Part shown: positions 16,529-24,258 of the stretch, piece after piece | Numbering within the stretch: the first letter of the stretch is position 1 | How the letters are laid out: the number at the start of each line of letters is the position of its first letter | Assembly (NCBI GenBank): GCA_028554795.2 | Contig: CM068824.1 | Location: 165,351,946 to 165,415,945, forward strand | Direction of reading: 5' to 3' | From: Sinohyriopsis cumingii | Lineage: Eukaryota > Mollusca > Bivalvia > Unionida > Unionidae | Length of the DNA stretch: 64,000 nt | Position numbers and translations under genes: made by a program | The notes under the pieces: model-generated | The model's database searches: none | Told to the model about the DNA's origin: nothing | Seen by the model: the letters and a program-made list of their open reading frames with translations, nothing else

Positions 16529-16991
16529 AGCTGCCTGTTTTTATAGTCTCTTTGTTTCGAAAAGAATACACGTACTTTCTAGCCAGTGATGTTCGTTTTC
16601 CAGTTGGGAATGTAAATCTTGCATACTGTAACCGAAACGTCAGAGTTCGATTAGAAGTTTCCTCTTCCGCTAAGTAGATTCCACGTAACAAATGTTGGTA
16701 ATCCTTTACCTCGTCTTCCTCAATGGGTTGCTCTAGGTGAATCTCGAAGTAACCAAAATGATCAACACGTGAATCATCGGGGGCCTGGAAGTATTGAACA
16801 AGGTCTGACCACTGAAACAATTTCTGACGAATCAGTTCTCTTATACCATTCAGGTACCAGTGGTTAAAGATCTGGTGACGTAACGGATGCAATTGTTCTT
16901 TACGTTTCACTTGTATTTTCACCAGCTCTCGGTAAATGCGTTCTCTCAACTCCACAGGCAAAGCACGAATGTTCTCTAGCAAAGTATCCAT
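16473..16991 (-). CDS. F-box-like small protein A, 172 aa
   Basis: Paralogue of the next gene upstream. The first 45 residues of the two are almost identical, including ALPVELRERIYRELV, which fits the LPxELxxxIxxxL pattern of F-box helices. The rest diverges but keeps a common plan. If it is a genuine F-box it would recruit a Skp1-Cullin ubiquitin ligase, a host-manipulation function; this rests on a short motif only. Neighbours are the paralogue and a BIR protein. ATG 16991. Confidence 0.5.
   Translation of the reverse strand: MDTLLENIRALPVELRERIYRELVKIQVKRKEQLHPLRHQIFNHWYLNGIRELIRQKLFQWSDLVQYFQAPDDSRVDHFGYFEIHLEQPIEEDEVKDYQHLLRGIYLAEEETSNRTLTFRLQYARFTFPTGKRTSLARKYVYSFRNKETIKTGSYATTYVVCNPTDSVEGTQ
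16537..16546 (-). promoter_or_regulatory. TATA box for 74-aa gene region
   Basis: Minus strand CTATAAAAAC, 9 bases upstream of ATG 16528. Because it is so close, it may rather drive the 107-aa gene at 16313. Confidence 0.4.
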
Positions 16992-17003
16992 GAATAGGTC
17001 ATA

Positions 17004-17459
17004 CTAAATCCTCTTTGGTCTGACACAAGAAATGTACTCTTTGCACAAACATGGTTTCACTTCAGTGTCGAATTTAAATCGTTGAGTCACTAATCTACAC
17101 ATTACAATTCGTTCAGAAGTTTCCTCTTTCACCAAGTTGACATTGTGTTCAAGATGTTGGTAATTCGTTAACTCTTCCTCTGGAATTCGATGCAGTACGT
17201 TTACAATGATGTAGGTAGAATCGTCCATACCAAACCAATCCTTTTTAAAACTAGAGGATCGTTCATCAATGTCTGTCCGATGGAACACTTTCAATTGAAT
17301 CAATCCTTGTATAGCCTTCAGGTACCAGTGGTTCAAACACCGGTGACGTAACGGATGCAATTGTTCTTTACGTTTCACTTGTATTTTGACCAGCTCTCGG
17401 TAAATGCCTTCTCTCAACTCCACAGGCAAAGCACGAATGTTCTCTTGTAAAGTATCCAT
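17004..17459 (-). CDS. F-box-like small protein B, 151 aa
   Basis: Tandem paralogue of the 172-aa gene, 12 bases upstream of it. Shares MDTLxENIRALPVELRExIYRE and the following basic segment (VKRKEQLHPLRH). The middle contains FKKDWFGMDD and a conserved EEELTNYQHLEHN. F-box-like motif as in protein A, with function inferred only. In element 2 the first half of protein A is closer to protein B than it is in element 1, suggesting gene conversion between the pair. Confidence 0.5.
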   Translation of the reverse strand: MDTLQENIRALPVELREGIYRELVKIQVKRKEQLHPLRHRCLNHWYLKAIQGLIQLKVFHRTDIDERSSSFKKDWFGMDDSTYIIVNVLHRIPEEELTNYQHLEHNVNLVKEETSERIVMCRLVTQRFKFDTEVKPCLCKEYISCVRPKRI

Positions 17460-17487
17460 GAACAGATTATTATGGTAAGAAGTTACT

Positions 17488-18231
17488 TCAATGTCTCGGT
17501 CCCACTAAGGGTAAGTAATGACAATTCGGTGACCATCGAGCATGTTCTACGTAGGCCGAATCTTGCGGTTCCCAGTGGTGAAGTGACACACCGCAACTGA
17601 AGCACTTGACTTTATCTCCTTCGCCCAAGTAGAAAAATCCGGCTCTGGCTAATTCTTCGGGGGTCGGTCCTCCCAGATACTTAGGCCATTTTCCTTTGAA
17701 CGATTGAAGACGATTTTCAAAGTCGCAGTATTCAGACAAACGCACAGGAAACGAATATTCGTCTTTCACAGGTTCGTTTCGATGAGGGTTGGGTGACATG
17801 GGTAGGAGTTTGCTCAGGGCTGGATGACATCCGTAGGGGGGTAGACGTGAAGGTGAACATTCCCCTTTAAAACGAAACCCAGTAAAATGTCCAAGAGGAC
17901 GAGCAGCATCGCTTTCGCATCCCACAGGTTTGACACGCACAGCATCACTTTCCATGACAGGGGCAGTGAGAACAAAGTTCCCATGATGCTTTACGGCATC
18001 GCTCAGGTCACAAGGTACAGCATCGGTCCCATCGCAAGGCTCACAATCGCACTCGTCTGCAAACTCCGTTACGCAATTACAATGGTAACCACATGGACAA
18101 TCGCAGTTTCCTTCCGGACATTTTCCGTCGCAATGTCTGGGTCTTATCCATCCAGTATTAGTCACACTAGAGGAAGATACAACTTTTTTACAATCCACAA
18201 ACTGGAACGATGTCTCTTTCAAAGTATTCAT
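17488..18231 (-). CDS. BIR-domain (IAP-like) protein with Cys-rich N-terminus, 247 aa
   Basis: Residues about 170-241 are a baculovirus IAP repeat: RLQSFKGKWP, LARAGFFYLGEGDKVKCFSC, then H230 and C237 completing the zinc site with C210 and C213. BIR proteins bind caspases or IAP antagonists and block apoptosis; here the host cell death response would be the target (inference). Residues 30-75 are a dense Cys cluster of unknown type, and 66-110 repeat an S/T-D-A-V motif four times. No RING domain is present. ATG 18231; a TATATAAAA box lies about 55 bases upstream. Confidence 0.85.
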   Translation of the reverse strand: MNTLKETSFQFVDCKKVVSSSSVTNTGWIRPRHCDGKCPEGNCDCPCGYHCNCVTEFADECDCEPCDGTDAVPCDLSDAVKHHGNFVLTAPVMESDAVRVKPVGCESDAARPLGHFTGFRFKGECSPSRLPPYGCHPALSKLLPMSPNPHRNEPVKDEYSFPVRLSEYCDFENRLQSFKGKWPKYLGGPTPEELARAGFFYLGEGDKVKCFSCGVSLHHWEPQDSAYVEHARWSPNCHYLPLVGPRH

Positions 18232-18276
18232 CTTGTTCGCTCGGTCTTGGTAGTCCCAATGAACTATCGATCTTGC

Positions 18277-21200
18277 CTAGGGTTCCTTTTTTATATACAG
18301 ACCAATACCGACGTGACCGTACGGCAACGTAAAGTGATTGGGAAGTCGAACTCGCTTGTGGTATACAATTTGATAGACTTTTTCCAAGGGTCGACTGACG
18401 ATGTGGTGAGTGGGTAAACGTACAATTTTGTTCGGTTGGTAGGTGGTCACTTTAAAGTTTCCATCCTCTCCCGATTGCAAGGCTTCTTTCAATACCCCAA
18501 AGTTGACCACTCGACTGGTACGATAATTCAGAGTCAGTCCTTTCACTTTGCACGTCGTGTGCACTTCTCCTTGTTTGTCACGGTATTCGTAACCGTAATT
18601 TTTGGGACCGCCACTGACAAAACTTAGAATATTGTCGTCGGGATGCTCGTCTGTCCAGGCTCCTAAACGGTCTCCTTCGATGTTAGGGTGATGTTGAATC
18701 GGGTGATGGATGTAAATGCAACTGTCCGTGTCAAAGTACAGGACGCGTTCTTCTAACAGTTCTAAAGCTTCGTACAATTTTAAGCGAGCATGGGCTGTCA
18801 CGTAAGCCGCAATGATGACATTTCCAAAAGGGTCGTCTTGTACAAAGTCCAGATCTTCTTCGTAATTGACCAAGATCAAATTCTCTCGAACGACGTCCAC
18901 GTGTTTCATGTATTTGGTTTTGTCGTGAATCATCTGGAAGTAGCGGGAAGGTTCTGTCAAATATTCCGTCTTGGGTAAACACGGTCGTTGTGCCATTTTA
19001 CCCCACAAGCAATTTAACATCACTTTGGCAAACGATCGCCTGCCTTCGTTTTTCTCGATGTGGTCTAAAGTGATGCCTTCTTGTTCGTAATATTTCTCTT
19101 TGAATTTTATTTGGTCTTCGGGAGTGTGACACCAGGAAGGATAGCCGCTGGCTTCTTGCTTCAGTTTCAAAAAGGCATCCACGTAGTCGGCGAAAATGCC
19201 TTTCTGAGTAGGGTCACCCTTGTGATACTGTTGTGTCTTGGGAAAGTGGCAAATTTCGTATACTTCTAACAGTTCGTATCCCATGTCCAGAGCTTTGAAC
19301 AATTCTACGCTGACCCAGGTTCCCGTCAAGGCCCGTTCTTCCTGGCTGTGATGACAAGGCTGGTCTTGGTTGCACGTTTCGGCACAAGTACGGCACAAGG
19401 GAAACATCAGTTTGCCTTGACAATGGTGAGGTAAGACGGGATGGTATAGGTTCGTGGGAGGCAAAACTTTGCACTTGATCAAGCCTTCGTATTGTCGAAT
19501 GTTTTTCAGGTCGATGTGTTCCGTTAACAATTGCGGGTGCCCTACAGGAAAGCGACAATATTTGCACACGTAGGGATACAGCGAACACACGTCCAAGTAT
19601 TTGATTTCTTCTCCTTTCTCTTCGTCGGCTTGGTACAGCAAACAGGTGGCATTGGTCCTTCCTCCGTACAAACTATCCCTCGGGTTCAGCGGGTCCATGA
19701 ACTGGTAACTTTCCACGGCACGTTTAAACTCGGGATCGGTTTTCATACGGTGATCGTACTCGTGTTCCCACATTTCCACCACTTGGTATCCTTGCTGTTC
19801 TAACTTTAGGCGTCGCTGACAAGTGTCCTGGTACAAGTCTTCCATGGTTCGTTGCAAAAACTGATTTTTAGTGCCACGGTCAGGGTAACAAACAGGACAT
19901 CCGTGAAATAAGCAACCGTTAAACTCGTACACAATCTTGGGGTTTTCTAAGTCCCAGCCATCGACCGAATACGTTCCGATGGTCTTTTCGCCCCCTCCGT
20001 TGCGGGCATGCTGAATCCACTTGTCTTCCTTGTCGCACAAGTAATGTAACCAGCGTAAGGCTTTGACCGAGTATTGACGTTTGACAAAGTGGGTCGTTTG
20101 AGGGCTGATGACAGCCACGGTGTTTTCAGGCATGAATCGTTGGCGGTACACTAAGGAACACGCTTTGGCAATGGTGCAAGCTTCTTTCAAAGGATCGACC
20201 CCTCCGTGTTCCATGAACAGTTCTCGAAATTTTCCACAGCAACGCCGTAAAATGTCCACGTCGGAACGACAATACTTTAGCATTTCTTCCTGAAAGTCGA
20301 AAGGGTCCGAGGCGTGAATCTGGTACCAAGCGTAGAAAGCTTCTCGTTGTTCGGTACGCATGTTGTCGGGGTCGTAATAGTGAGCCTCGGGCAAATGGGG
20401 TAGAACGGCGTGTTGATTGGCTTCCGTATTGAAAAAGTGTGGAAAGTACATTTTAGCCATTTCTGTCATTCCAAACGTTTTAGGCATTCGACTCAAAGGC
20501 ATGGCCAAATAACTCATCGAATCTTTAAACTGTACTTGTCCCACTTGCATCAAAATGATTTTGGCTCCGTTCAAAGTCACTTTAGGACGCTCGGTGCCTT
20601 GTTCCGTATAGTATCTGAGAAGAAACTGTCCATCGTATCCGGAAAAATTGTGAGCCATCACCGTGGCATGACGATGACAATCTCCGTAACGTTCAATGTC
20701 CTCTTGGCTCCACGTCTTGTCGACGGGGTCTAAGACCCATTGGGCAAAATCGGCTAACGTGTTTGGTCCCCGAAAGATTTTTTCACGCCCTCCAGGAATT
20801 TTGCTGCAGTGAGGGCAATGACTGAAGATAGGTTCTTGAATACACTTCTCGCACGCTCGATGAGCCACGCAGAAATTAGGAATGTGAATGCCAGTCTCTT
20901 GCATGCATTCGAAATCGAAAAAGATGAAATTGCCTTTCTTCTTGTGACCGTCCTCTTTCTCTGGTGGGGGTTGGTATTTTTGCACGTAACATTCGTGTTC
21001 CAAGTCCACGATGTGGTGACAAATGTGACATTTTTTCTTTCCTGAACATACGTGTGCCTTGGTATTATTGGTACGTATGACTTGTTCACACGTAGAGCAC
21101 AATCTCAGGAGTTGACAAGCGCATTTTTTCTGTGAACCTTGCGTCTTCAAATGTTGTTGGTAACAGGTAGGGCTGACAAACGTGCGCAGACAAGTGGAAC

Positions 21201-22323
21201 AAGGCACTGGTTCTTCGCTCAGACAGGGTGAAGAGGCCAAACATCCTGTGCATTTCGATCCGCAATGTTTGTGTTGCTCTCGATTGTTATAACCATGGTC
21301 ACATTTCTCACAGTAATAACCGTATCGCAGGAATGCAGTGATACTGGTAATGGTATCGAAATGGTCATCGTGATGATAAAGGTGAATGTATTTTCCGTCC
21401 TTAAAGTCTTGGCCTCGAAACAACAGAGACCCACGCACTTCTTGAGGGTGCACTTTCAAGGTGTATCGTGGAGCTAGGGCATCTTGCAATTTTTGCATCT
21501 CAGGAATGCCACAGGGTGTGTCTTTGGACAGTCCGGCTTGTTGCAACAGGAGTTCTGCTTCGTTTCGTTGTTTGGCTCGATAGGAACGTTGAATAGTGTT
21601 CCAGGTTCTTTTCCATTCTACCGTGTCGTTCTTGTTGGCATAGGTTCGTCCCACCACGATGGCACGGGCTAAACACATCTGGTCATAACGGTTGTTAATT
21701 CGGACGAGACTCGTTTTGGTGTTGCGAAGGTCGTCCACCAATAACATCTTTTTGCGTCCAGTCCCTTGAGGAGGAGAGACGTGGGTCATGTCCAGTGTGG
21801 CTTTACCATCGGTGATGTCAAACTGATCATTAGATTGTTGTACGTGTTGAATCTTGTCCATGACTTTGGAAGCAGTCAATTCTGCAGGGGTGCTAAACTC
21901 GATCCAAACAGGGGATTTCAAACCGTCGTGATCTATGGAAAGTCTCAAGCGATCGTCTTCTTTGGGTTGACATTGTCGCTTGAGTGCAGTGAGCAAAGAA
22001 TCCCACACCTCAGTGATGAACACTTCTGCTTTCTCTAACGGCACTTCAGCCTTGAAATCTTTAAACTTCACTGTGTATTTGTAAGCCGTGGTTCTAAATT
22101 TTCTAGAGGAGCGCTTTTCCGTCTCTCGAATGGAATAGTACTTTTCAGGGTTGACTAAAGGTGGTGAACTTGGTTTAGAGGGTTCGGATTCTGGTTCACT
22201 CATGTCCTCTTCAAAATCACTGGCATGAATTTGTGCCAAGATTTCAGCCCTGGTACGAGGCGATAGATCACGTTTCTGCCTCTTACTTTCTTCTTTCTTC
22301 TCGAATGAATGGGATCGTTTCAT
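18277..22323 (-). CDS. pPolB: Protein-primed family B DNA polymerase, 1348 aa
   Basis: Replicates the element by protein priming. Motifs by residue: a 330-residue N-terminal region with no recognised domain; a Cys/His-rich zinc region (about 338-445); 3'-5' exonuclease ExoI FDFEC (469-473), ExoII NFSGYD (559-564), ExoIII YCRSD (684-688); a Vsr-like segment EFNGCLFHGCPVC then MWEHE (about 800-855); polymerase motif A DVCSLYP (911-917), motif B KVMLNCLWG (1100-1108), motif C YFDTDS (1196-1201). The frame is fully open here, unlike element 2. ATG 22323; the promoter region is shared with the divergent zinc-knuckle gene. Confidence 0.95.
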   Translation of the reverse strand: MKRSHSFEKKEESKRQKRDLSPRTRAEILAQIHASDFEEDMSEPESEPSKPSSPPLVNPEKYYSIRETEKRSSRKFRTTAYKYTVKFKDFKAEVPLEKAEVFITEVWDSLLTALKRQCQPKEDDRLRLSIDHDGLKSPVWIEFSTPAELTASKVMDKIQHVQQSNDQFDITDGKATLDMTHVSPPQGTGRKKMLLVDDLRNTKTSLVRINNRYDQMCLARAIVVGRTYANKNDTVEWKRTWNTIQRSYRAKQRNEAELLLQQAGLSKDTPCGIPEMQKLQDALAPRYTLKVHPQEVRGSLLFRGQDFKDGKYIHLYHHDDHFDTITSITAFLRYGYYCEKCDHGYNNREQHKHCGSKCTGCLASSPCLSEEPVPCSTCLRTFVSPTCYQQHLKTQGSQKKCACQLLRLCSTCEQVIRTNNTKAHVCSGKKKCHICHHIVDLEHECYVQKYQPPPEKEDGHKKKGNFIFFDFECMQETGIHIPNFCVAHRACEKCIQEPIFSHCPHCSKIPGGREKIFRGPNTLADFAQWVLDPVDKTWSQEDIERYGDCHRHATVMAHNFSGYDGQFLLRYYTEQGTERPKVTLNGAKIILMQVGQVQFKDSMSYLAMPLSRMPKTFGMTEMAKMYFPHFFNTEANQHAVLPHLPEAHYYDPDNMRTEQREAFYAWYQIHASDPFDFQEEMLKYCRSDVDILRRCCGKFRELFMEHGGVDPLKEACTIAKACSLVYRQRFMPENTVAVISPQTTHFVKRQYSVKALRWLHYLCDKEDKWIQHARNGGGEKTIGTYSVDGWDLENPKIVYEFNGCLFHGCPVCYPDRGTKNQFLQRTMEDLYQDTCQRRLKLEQQGYQVVEMWEHEYDHRMKTDPEFKRAVESYQFMDPLNPRDSLYGGRTNATCLLYQADEEKGEEIKYLDVCSLYPYVCKYCRFPVGHPQLLTEHIDLKNIRQYEGLIKCKVLPPTNLYHPVLPHHCQGKLMFPLCRTCAETCNQDQPCHHSQEERALTGTWVSVELFKALDMGYELLEVYEICHFPKTQQYHKGDPTQKGIFADYVDAFLKLKQEASGYPSWCHTPEDQIKFKEKYYEQEGITLDHIEKNEGRRSFAKVMLNCLWGKMAQRPCLPKTEYLTEPSRYFQMIHDKTKYMKHVDVVRENLILVNYEEDLDFVQDDPFGNVIIAAYVTAHARLKLYEALELLEERVLYFDTDSCIYIHHPIQHHPNIEGDRLGAWTDEHPDDNILSFVSGGPKNYGYEYRDKQGEVHTTCKVKGLTLNYRTSRVVNFGVLKEALQSGEDGNFKVTTYQPNKIVRLPTHHIVSRPLEKVYQIVYHKRVRLPNHFTLPYGHVGIGLYIKKEP
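18287..18297 (-). promoter_or_regulatory. TATA box for BIR gene
   Basis: Minus strand TATATAAAAAA, about 56 bases before ATG 18231, overlapping the last codons of the polymerase gene. Confidence 0.5.
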
Positions 22324-22457
22324 CTTGAAAGCAAAAAGTCAAATGACTCAAGTTCAAACACCATAAGCTACTCTATAGTCATAGCAGACCAGCGTATATA
22401 AAAGGGTGTGTGTCTTGTCCTTTCACTATTCATTTCACTCTCAAGCCGAGCACAACG
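22324..22457. promoter_or_regulatory. Divergent promoter, polymerase and zinc-knuckle genes
   Basis: 134 bases between the two ATGs. Plus-strand TATATAAAAGG at 22395-22405 lies about 55 bases before ATG 22458. On the minus strand a weaker GACTATAGAG lies at about 22370-22380. The region is nearly identical in element 2, suggesting joint expression of replication functions. Confidence 0.6.
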
Positions 22458-22922
22458 ATGGAAGAGACTAACCAGATGGAACGTTTCGTCAGAGCTTTGC
22501 GAGGGGTCATTAGAAAATTCTCTTCAGACCAGCCTACGGACTACTCTCCTTCCTTTCGAGATAAAAGTCAAGATACTTGCTATATCTGTCAGAAGAAAGG
22601 GCATTGGTCTTCAGAGTGTCCAGACCGTCAAAAACGAACAAAAACAGGGACTAAAAAAGACAAAAGTCAAGATACCTGTTATTATTGTAAAGAAAAAGGA
22701 CATTGGTCTCCAGATTGCCCAAAAAAGAAACAAGAGGAGTCAGAAGAAAAGAAGGATTCTTCAGAAGAAGAGAGGGATTCTTCGGAAGAAGAGAGGGATT
22801 CTTCAGAGGAAGAAAAAAGACAATTCTATTTACAAGAGGCAAAGAAACAGGAGAAGAAGAAAAGAAGAACGGAAGAAAATGAGGAAAAGACGGTGAAGAA
22901 ATTTAAAAAACAGAGAGAGTAA
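22458..22922 (+). CDS. Two-zinc-knuckle (CCHC) nucleic-acid-binding protein, 154 aa
   Basis: Two CX2CX4HX4C knuckles at residues 41-54 (CYICQKKGHWSSEC) and 74-87 (CYYCKEKGHWSPDC), as in retroviral nucleocapsid and cellular single-strand-binding proteins. They are followed by three repeats of an acidic E-RDSSEE motif and a basic K/E tail. Probably binds single-stranded nucleic acid during replication or packaging (inference). ATG 22458 (MEETNQMERF). It is the only core gene on the plus strand. Poly(A) signal AATAAA at 23003-23008. A decayed relative lies at 27159-27660. Confidence 0.8.
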   Translation: MEETNQMERFVRALRGVIRKFSSDQPTDYSPSFRDKSQDTCYICQKKGHWSSECPDRQKRTKTGTKKDKSQDTCYYCKEKGHWSPDCPKKKQEESEEKKDSSEEERDSSEEERDSSEEEKRQFYLQEAKKQEKKKRRTEENEEKTVKKFKKQRE

Positions 22923-23224
22923 ACAAGGAGAAAGAAGAAGTCAATGAACTTTTTATTAAAGTGTTGTGAATTGTGAATTGGATTGTAAAAAATGGAGAAA
23001 AGAATAAATGAATGATAAAAGGTAAGTGTCTTTGAGTTGTGATTTTAAAATAAGAAGCTACACTCACGCACTCATACACAGACACGTACTATAAGGGTAA
23101 AATGGGTGGTTTTTTTTTTTTTTTTTTTTTTTTTTGAGTTATTGGCAAATTGAAATTGTATTTCTTTTCGAGAAATGTGGGTGGCCCTGAAAAGGGCCTT
23201 TTTCTTGATGGTGAAGGGGTGAGT
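22923..23224. other. Convergent 3' region with poly(A) signal and poly-T tract
   Basis: No gene seen. AATAAA (plus) at 23003-23008 serves the zinc-knuckle gene. A run of about 26 T at 23110-23135 follows, then TTATTGGCAAATTGA and the histone-type element for the minus-strand gene. Two convergent transcripts thus end with different 3' signals within 200 bases. Confidence 0.65.
23164..23198 (-). terminator. Histone-type 3' stem-loop and purine element, terminal gene 4
   Basis: Minus strand GGCCCTTTTCAGGGCC (23183-23198) preceded by AAAAA and followed by ACCCACA, then CTCGAAAAGAAA (about 23161-23172). This is the closest of all copies to the animal histone consensus. It lies 27 bases after the stop at 23225. 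Confidence 0.9.
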
Positions 23225-23791
23225 TTAAGCAATCAACTTTAACTGTCTTATGCCTTTGCCACGGCCAAGGCCTACTTCTGGACTGCGTAATGTTGATGAT
23301 GATTGGGTTGAAATCACTAAGGGTGGTACGGTAGGCTTAGTCACAGGGTTGACGTGTTTAGCTCGGGAAGGTCGTATTCTCTTCGGTCGTGATAAAGAAG
23401 TCTGATACATTTGTTTCAGACTTCTTAACTCCGCTAAAATGTCCAACAGTACCGTGACCGTTTGATTTTCACCCTCTTGTTTCTTTGCTGCTACTTCTTC
23501 TTGCTGTTGTTTTTTTCTTACCTCTTCTTCTTGTTGCTGTTGCTGTAGGAGAAAAGCCTGTTCCGCTTCCTTTTGTCGTTGTATAAATTTCTCCAATTCT
23601 TCTTTCTGTCTCTGTCTAAAATTCTCCACTTGCGGTAATGAAGAAGGTAACGAAGGTTCCGGAACAAATTCTTGCGAGGAGAGAAAATCCACAAAATCCC
23701 AATTCACCTCTTCTGAAAGTAAGTCCGAGTTCCCTTGGGCAGTCTCCCCTGCTGGTGCACCCCAATGGATCGTTTTCTGAGTTTCCGTCAT
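23225..23791 (-). CDS. Terminal gene 4: Gln/Glu-rich coiled-coil protein, 188 aa
   Basis: Not recognised. Acidic N-terminus with NWDFVDFLSSQEF, a long coiled coil (about 55-110) with Q and E/K runs, then a short helix DILAELRSLKQMYQ and a basic Pro/Ser tail with PKRIRPSRAKH. Element 2 has three extra Gln but is otherwise near identical. ATG 23791. Divergent from terminal gene 5; the 3' end is a histone-type stem-loop. The acidic-plus-coiled-coil plan could suit a transcriptional regulator (inference). Confidence 0.65.
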   Translation of the reverse strand: MTETQKTIHWGAPAGETAQGNSDLLSEEVNWDFVDFLSSQEFVPEPSLPSSLPQVENFRQRQKEELEKFIQRQKEAEQAFLLQQQQQEEEVRKKQQQEEVAAKKQEGENQTVTVLLDILAELRSLKQMYQTSLSRPKRIRPSRAKHVNPVTKPTVPPLVISTQSSSTLRSPEVGLGRGKGIRQLKLIA

Positions 23792-24010
23792 GTTGAATCA
23801 CTGTCGCATAGATTGACTGCACACAAGCGCTAGCGAATCTATATAGACTACGTGAGGTCACAGACTGCACTCTTCGGATTGGATGCGGGCTGACTGAATT
23901 CTGTAACGCGTGTTCGGATTGGTGAATGAACTCAATCCGTTTCAATCCTTCCTGTACCTATAAATAAGCGCCGTTCACTGCATTGATTCACCTATTCTCG
24001 GAGCCTCAAC
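23792..24010. promoter_or_regulatory. Divergent CCAAT/TATA promoter of terminal genes 4 and 5
   Basis: 219 bases between ATGs. Minus-strand TATA CTATATAGA at about 23838-23847; plus-strand TATA CTATAAATA at 23958-23966. Two CGGATTGG boxes (CCAAT reversed) at 23875-23882 and 23915-23922, plus CAATCCG nearby. The layout of a divergent pair sharing CCAAT boxes and TATA boxes resembles paired histone genes. Confidence 0.65.
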
Positions 24011-24241
24011 ATGTGGACAGACGTTGAATCTTCAACCCTTGTGTCAACAATGATGTTCAGGACGGACATGCTCATGTATGTCCGATCCAAGTGGACCGTT
24101 GTCCACAGGACCAACAGCAGCCTGTGGATAAGAAGAGTCTATATAGAGAGACAAGGTTGCCTCAAGAGGACTCTGATGTATGGCCCTGCTGTAAGACGAA
24201 GTTTGAGGAAAAGAAGATGTCGCAAATGCCCTTTATGTTAA
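24011..24241 (+). CDS. Terminal gene 5: small basic protein with CxxC end, 76 aa
   Basis: Not recognised. Met/Thr/Val-rich first half, basic second half ending RRCRKCPLC. Element 2 differs at one residue and a third Polinton at the window end retains a related C-terminus (LIYGPEVRRSLRKRR, then CPLC), so the protein is under selection. ATG 24011 is about 45 bases after the TATA box. The stop is 22 bases before a histone-type stem-loop that is part of the terminal repeat, making this the outermost gene. Confidence 0.7.
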   Translation: MWTDVESSTLVSTMMFRTDMLMYVRSKWTVVHRTNSSLWIRRVYIERQGCLKRTLMYGPAVRRSLRKRRCRKCPLC

Positions 24242-24258
24242 GGGCATATTAACATAAA

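Noticed and set aside
19531-22038. Several plus-strand frames of 60-110 codons opposite the polymerase gene
   Set aside because: Antisense shadows of a conserved coding sequence; no promoters or family similarity.
23107-23136. Poly-T tract as a retrotransposition scar
   Set aside because: It sits between two convergent genes in both elements with varied length and no target duplication; a plain homopolymer is the simpler reading.
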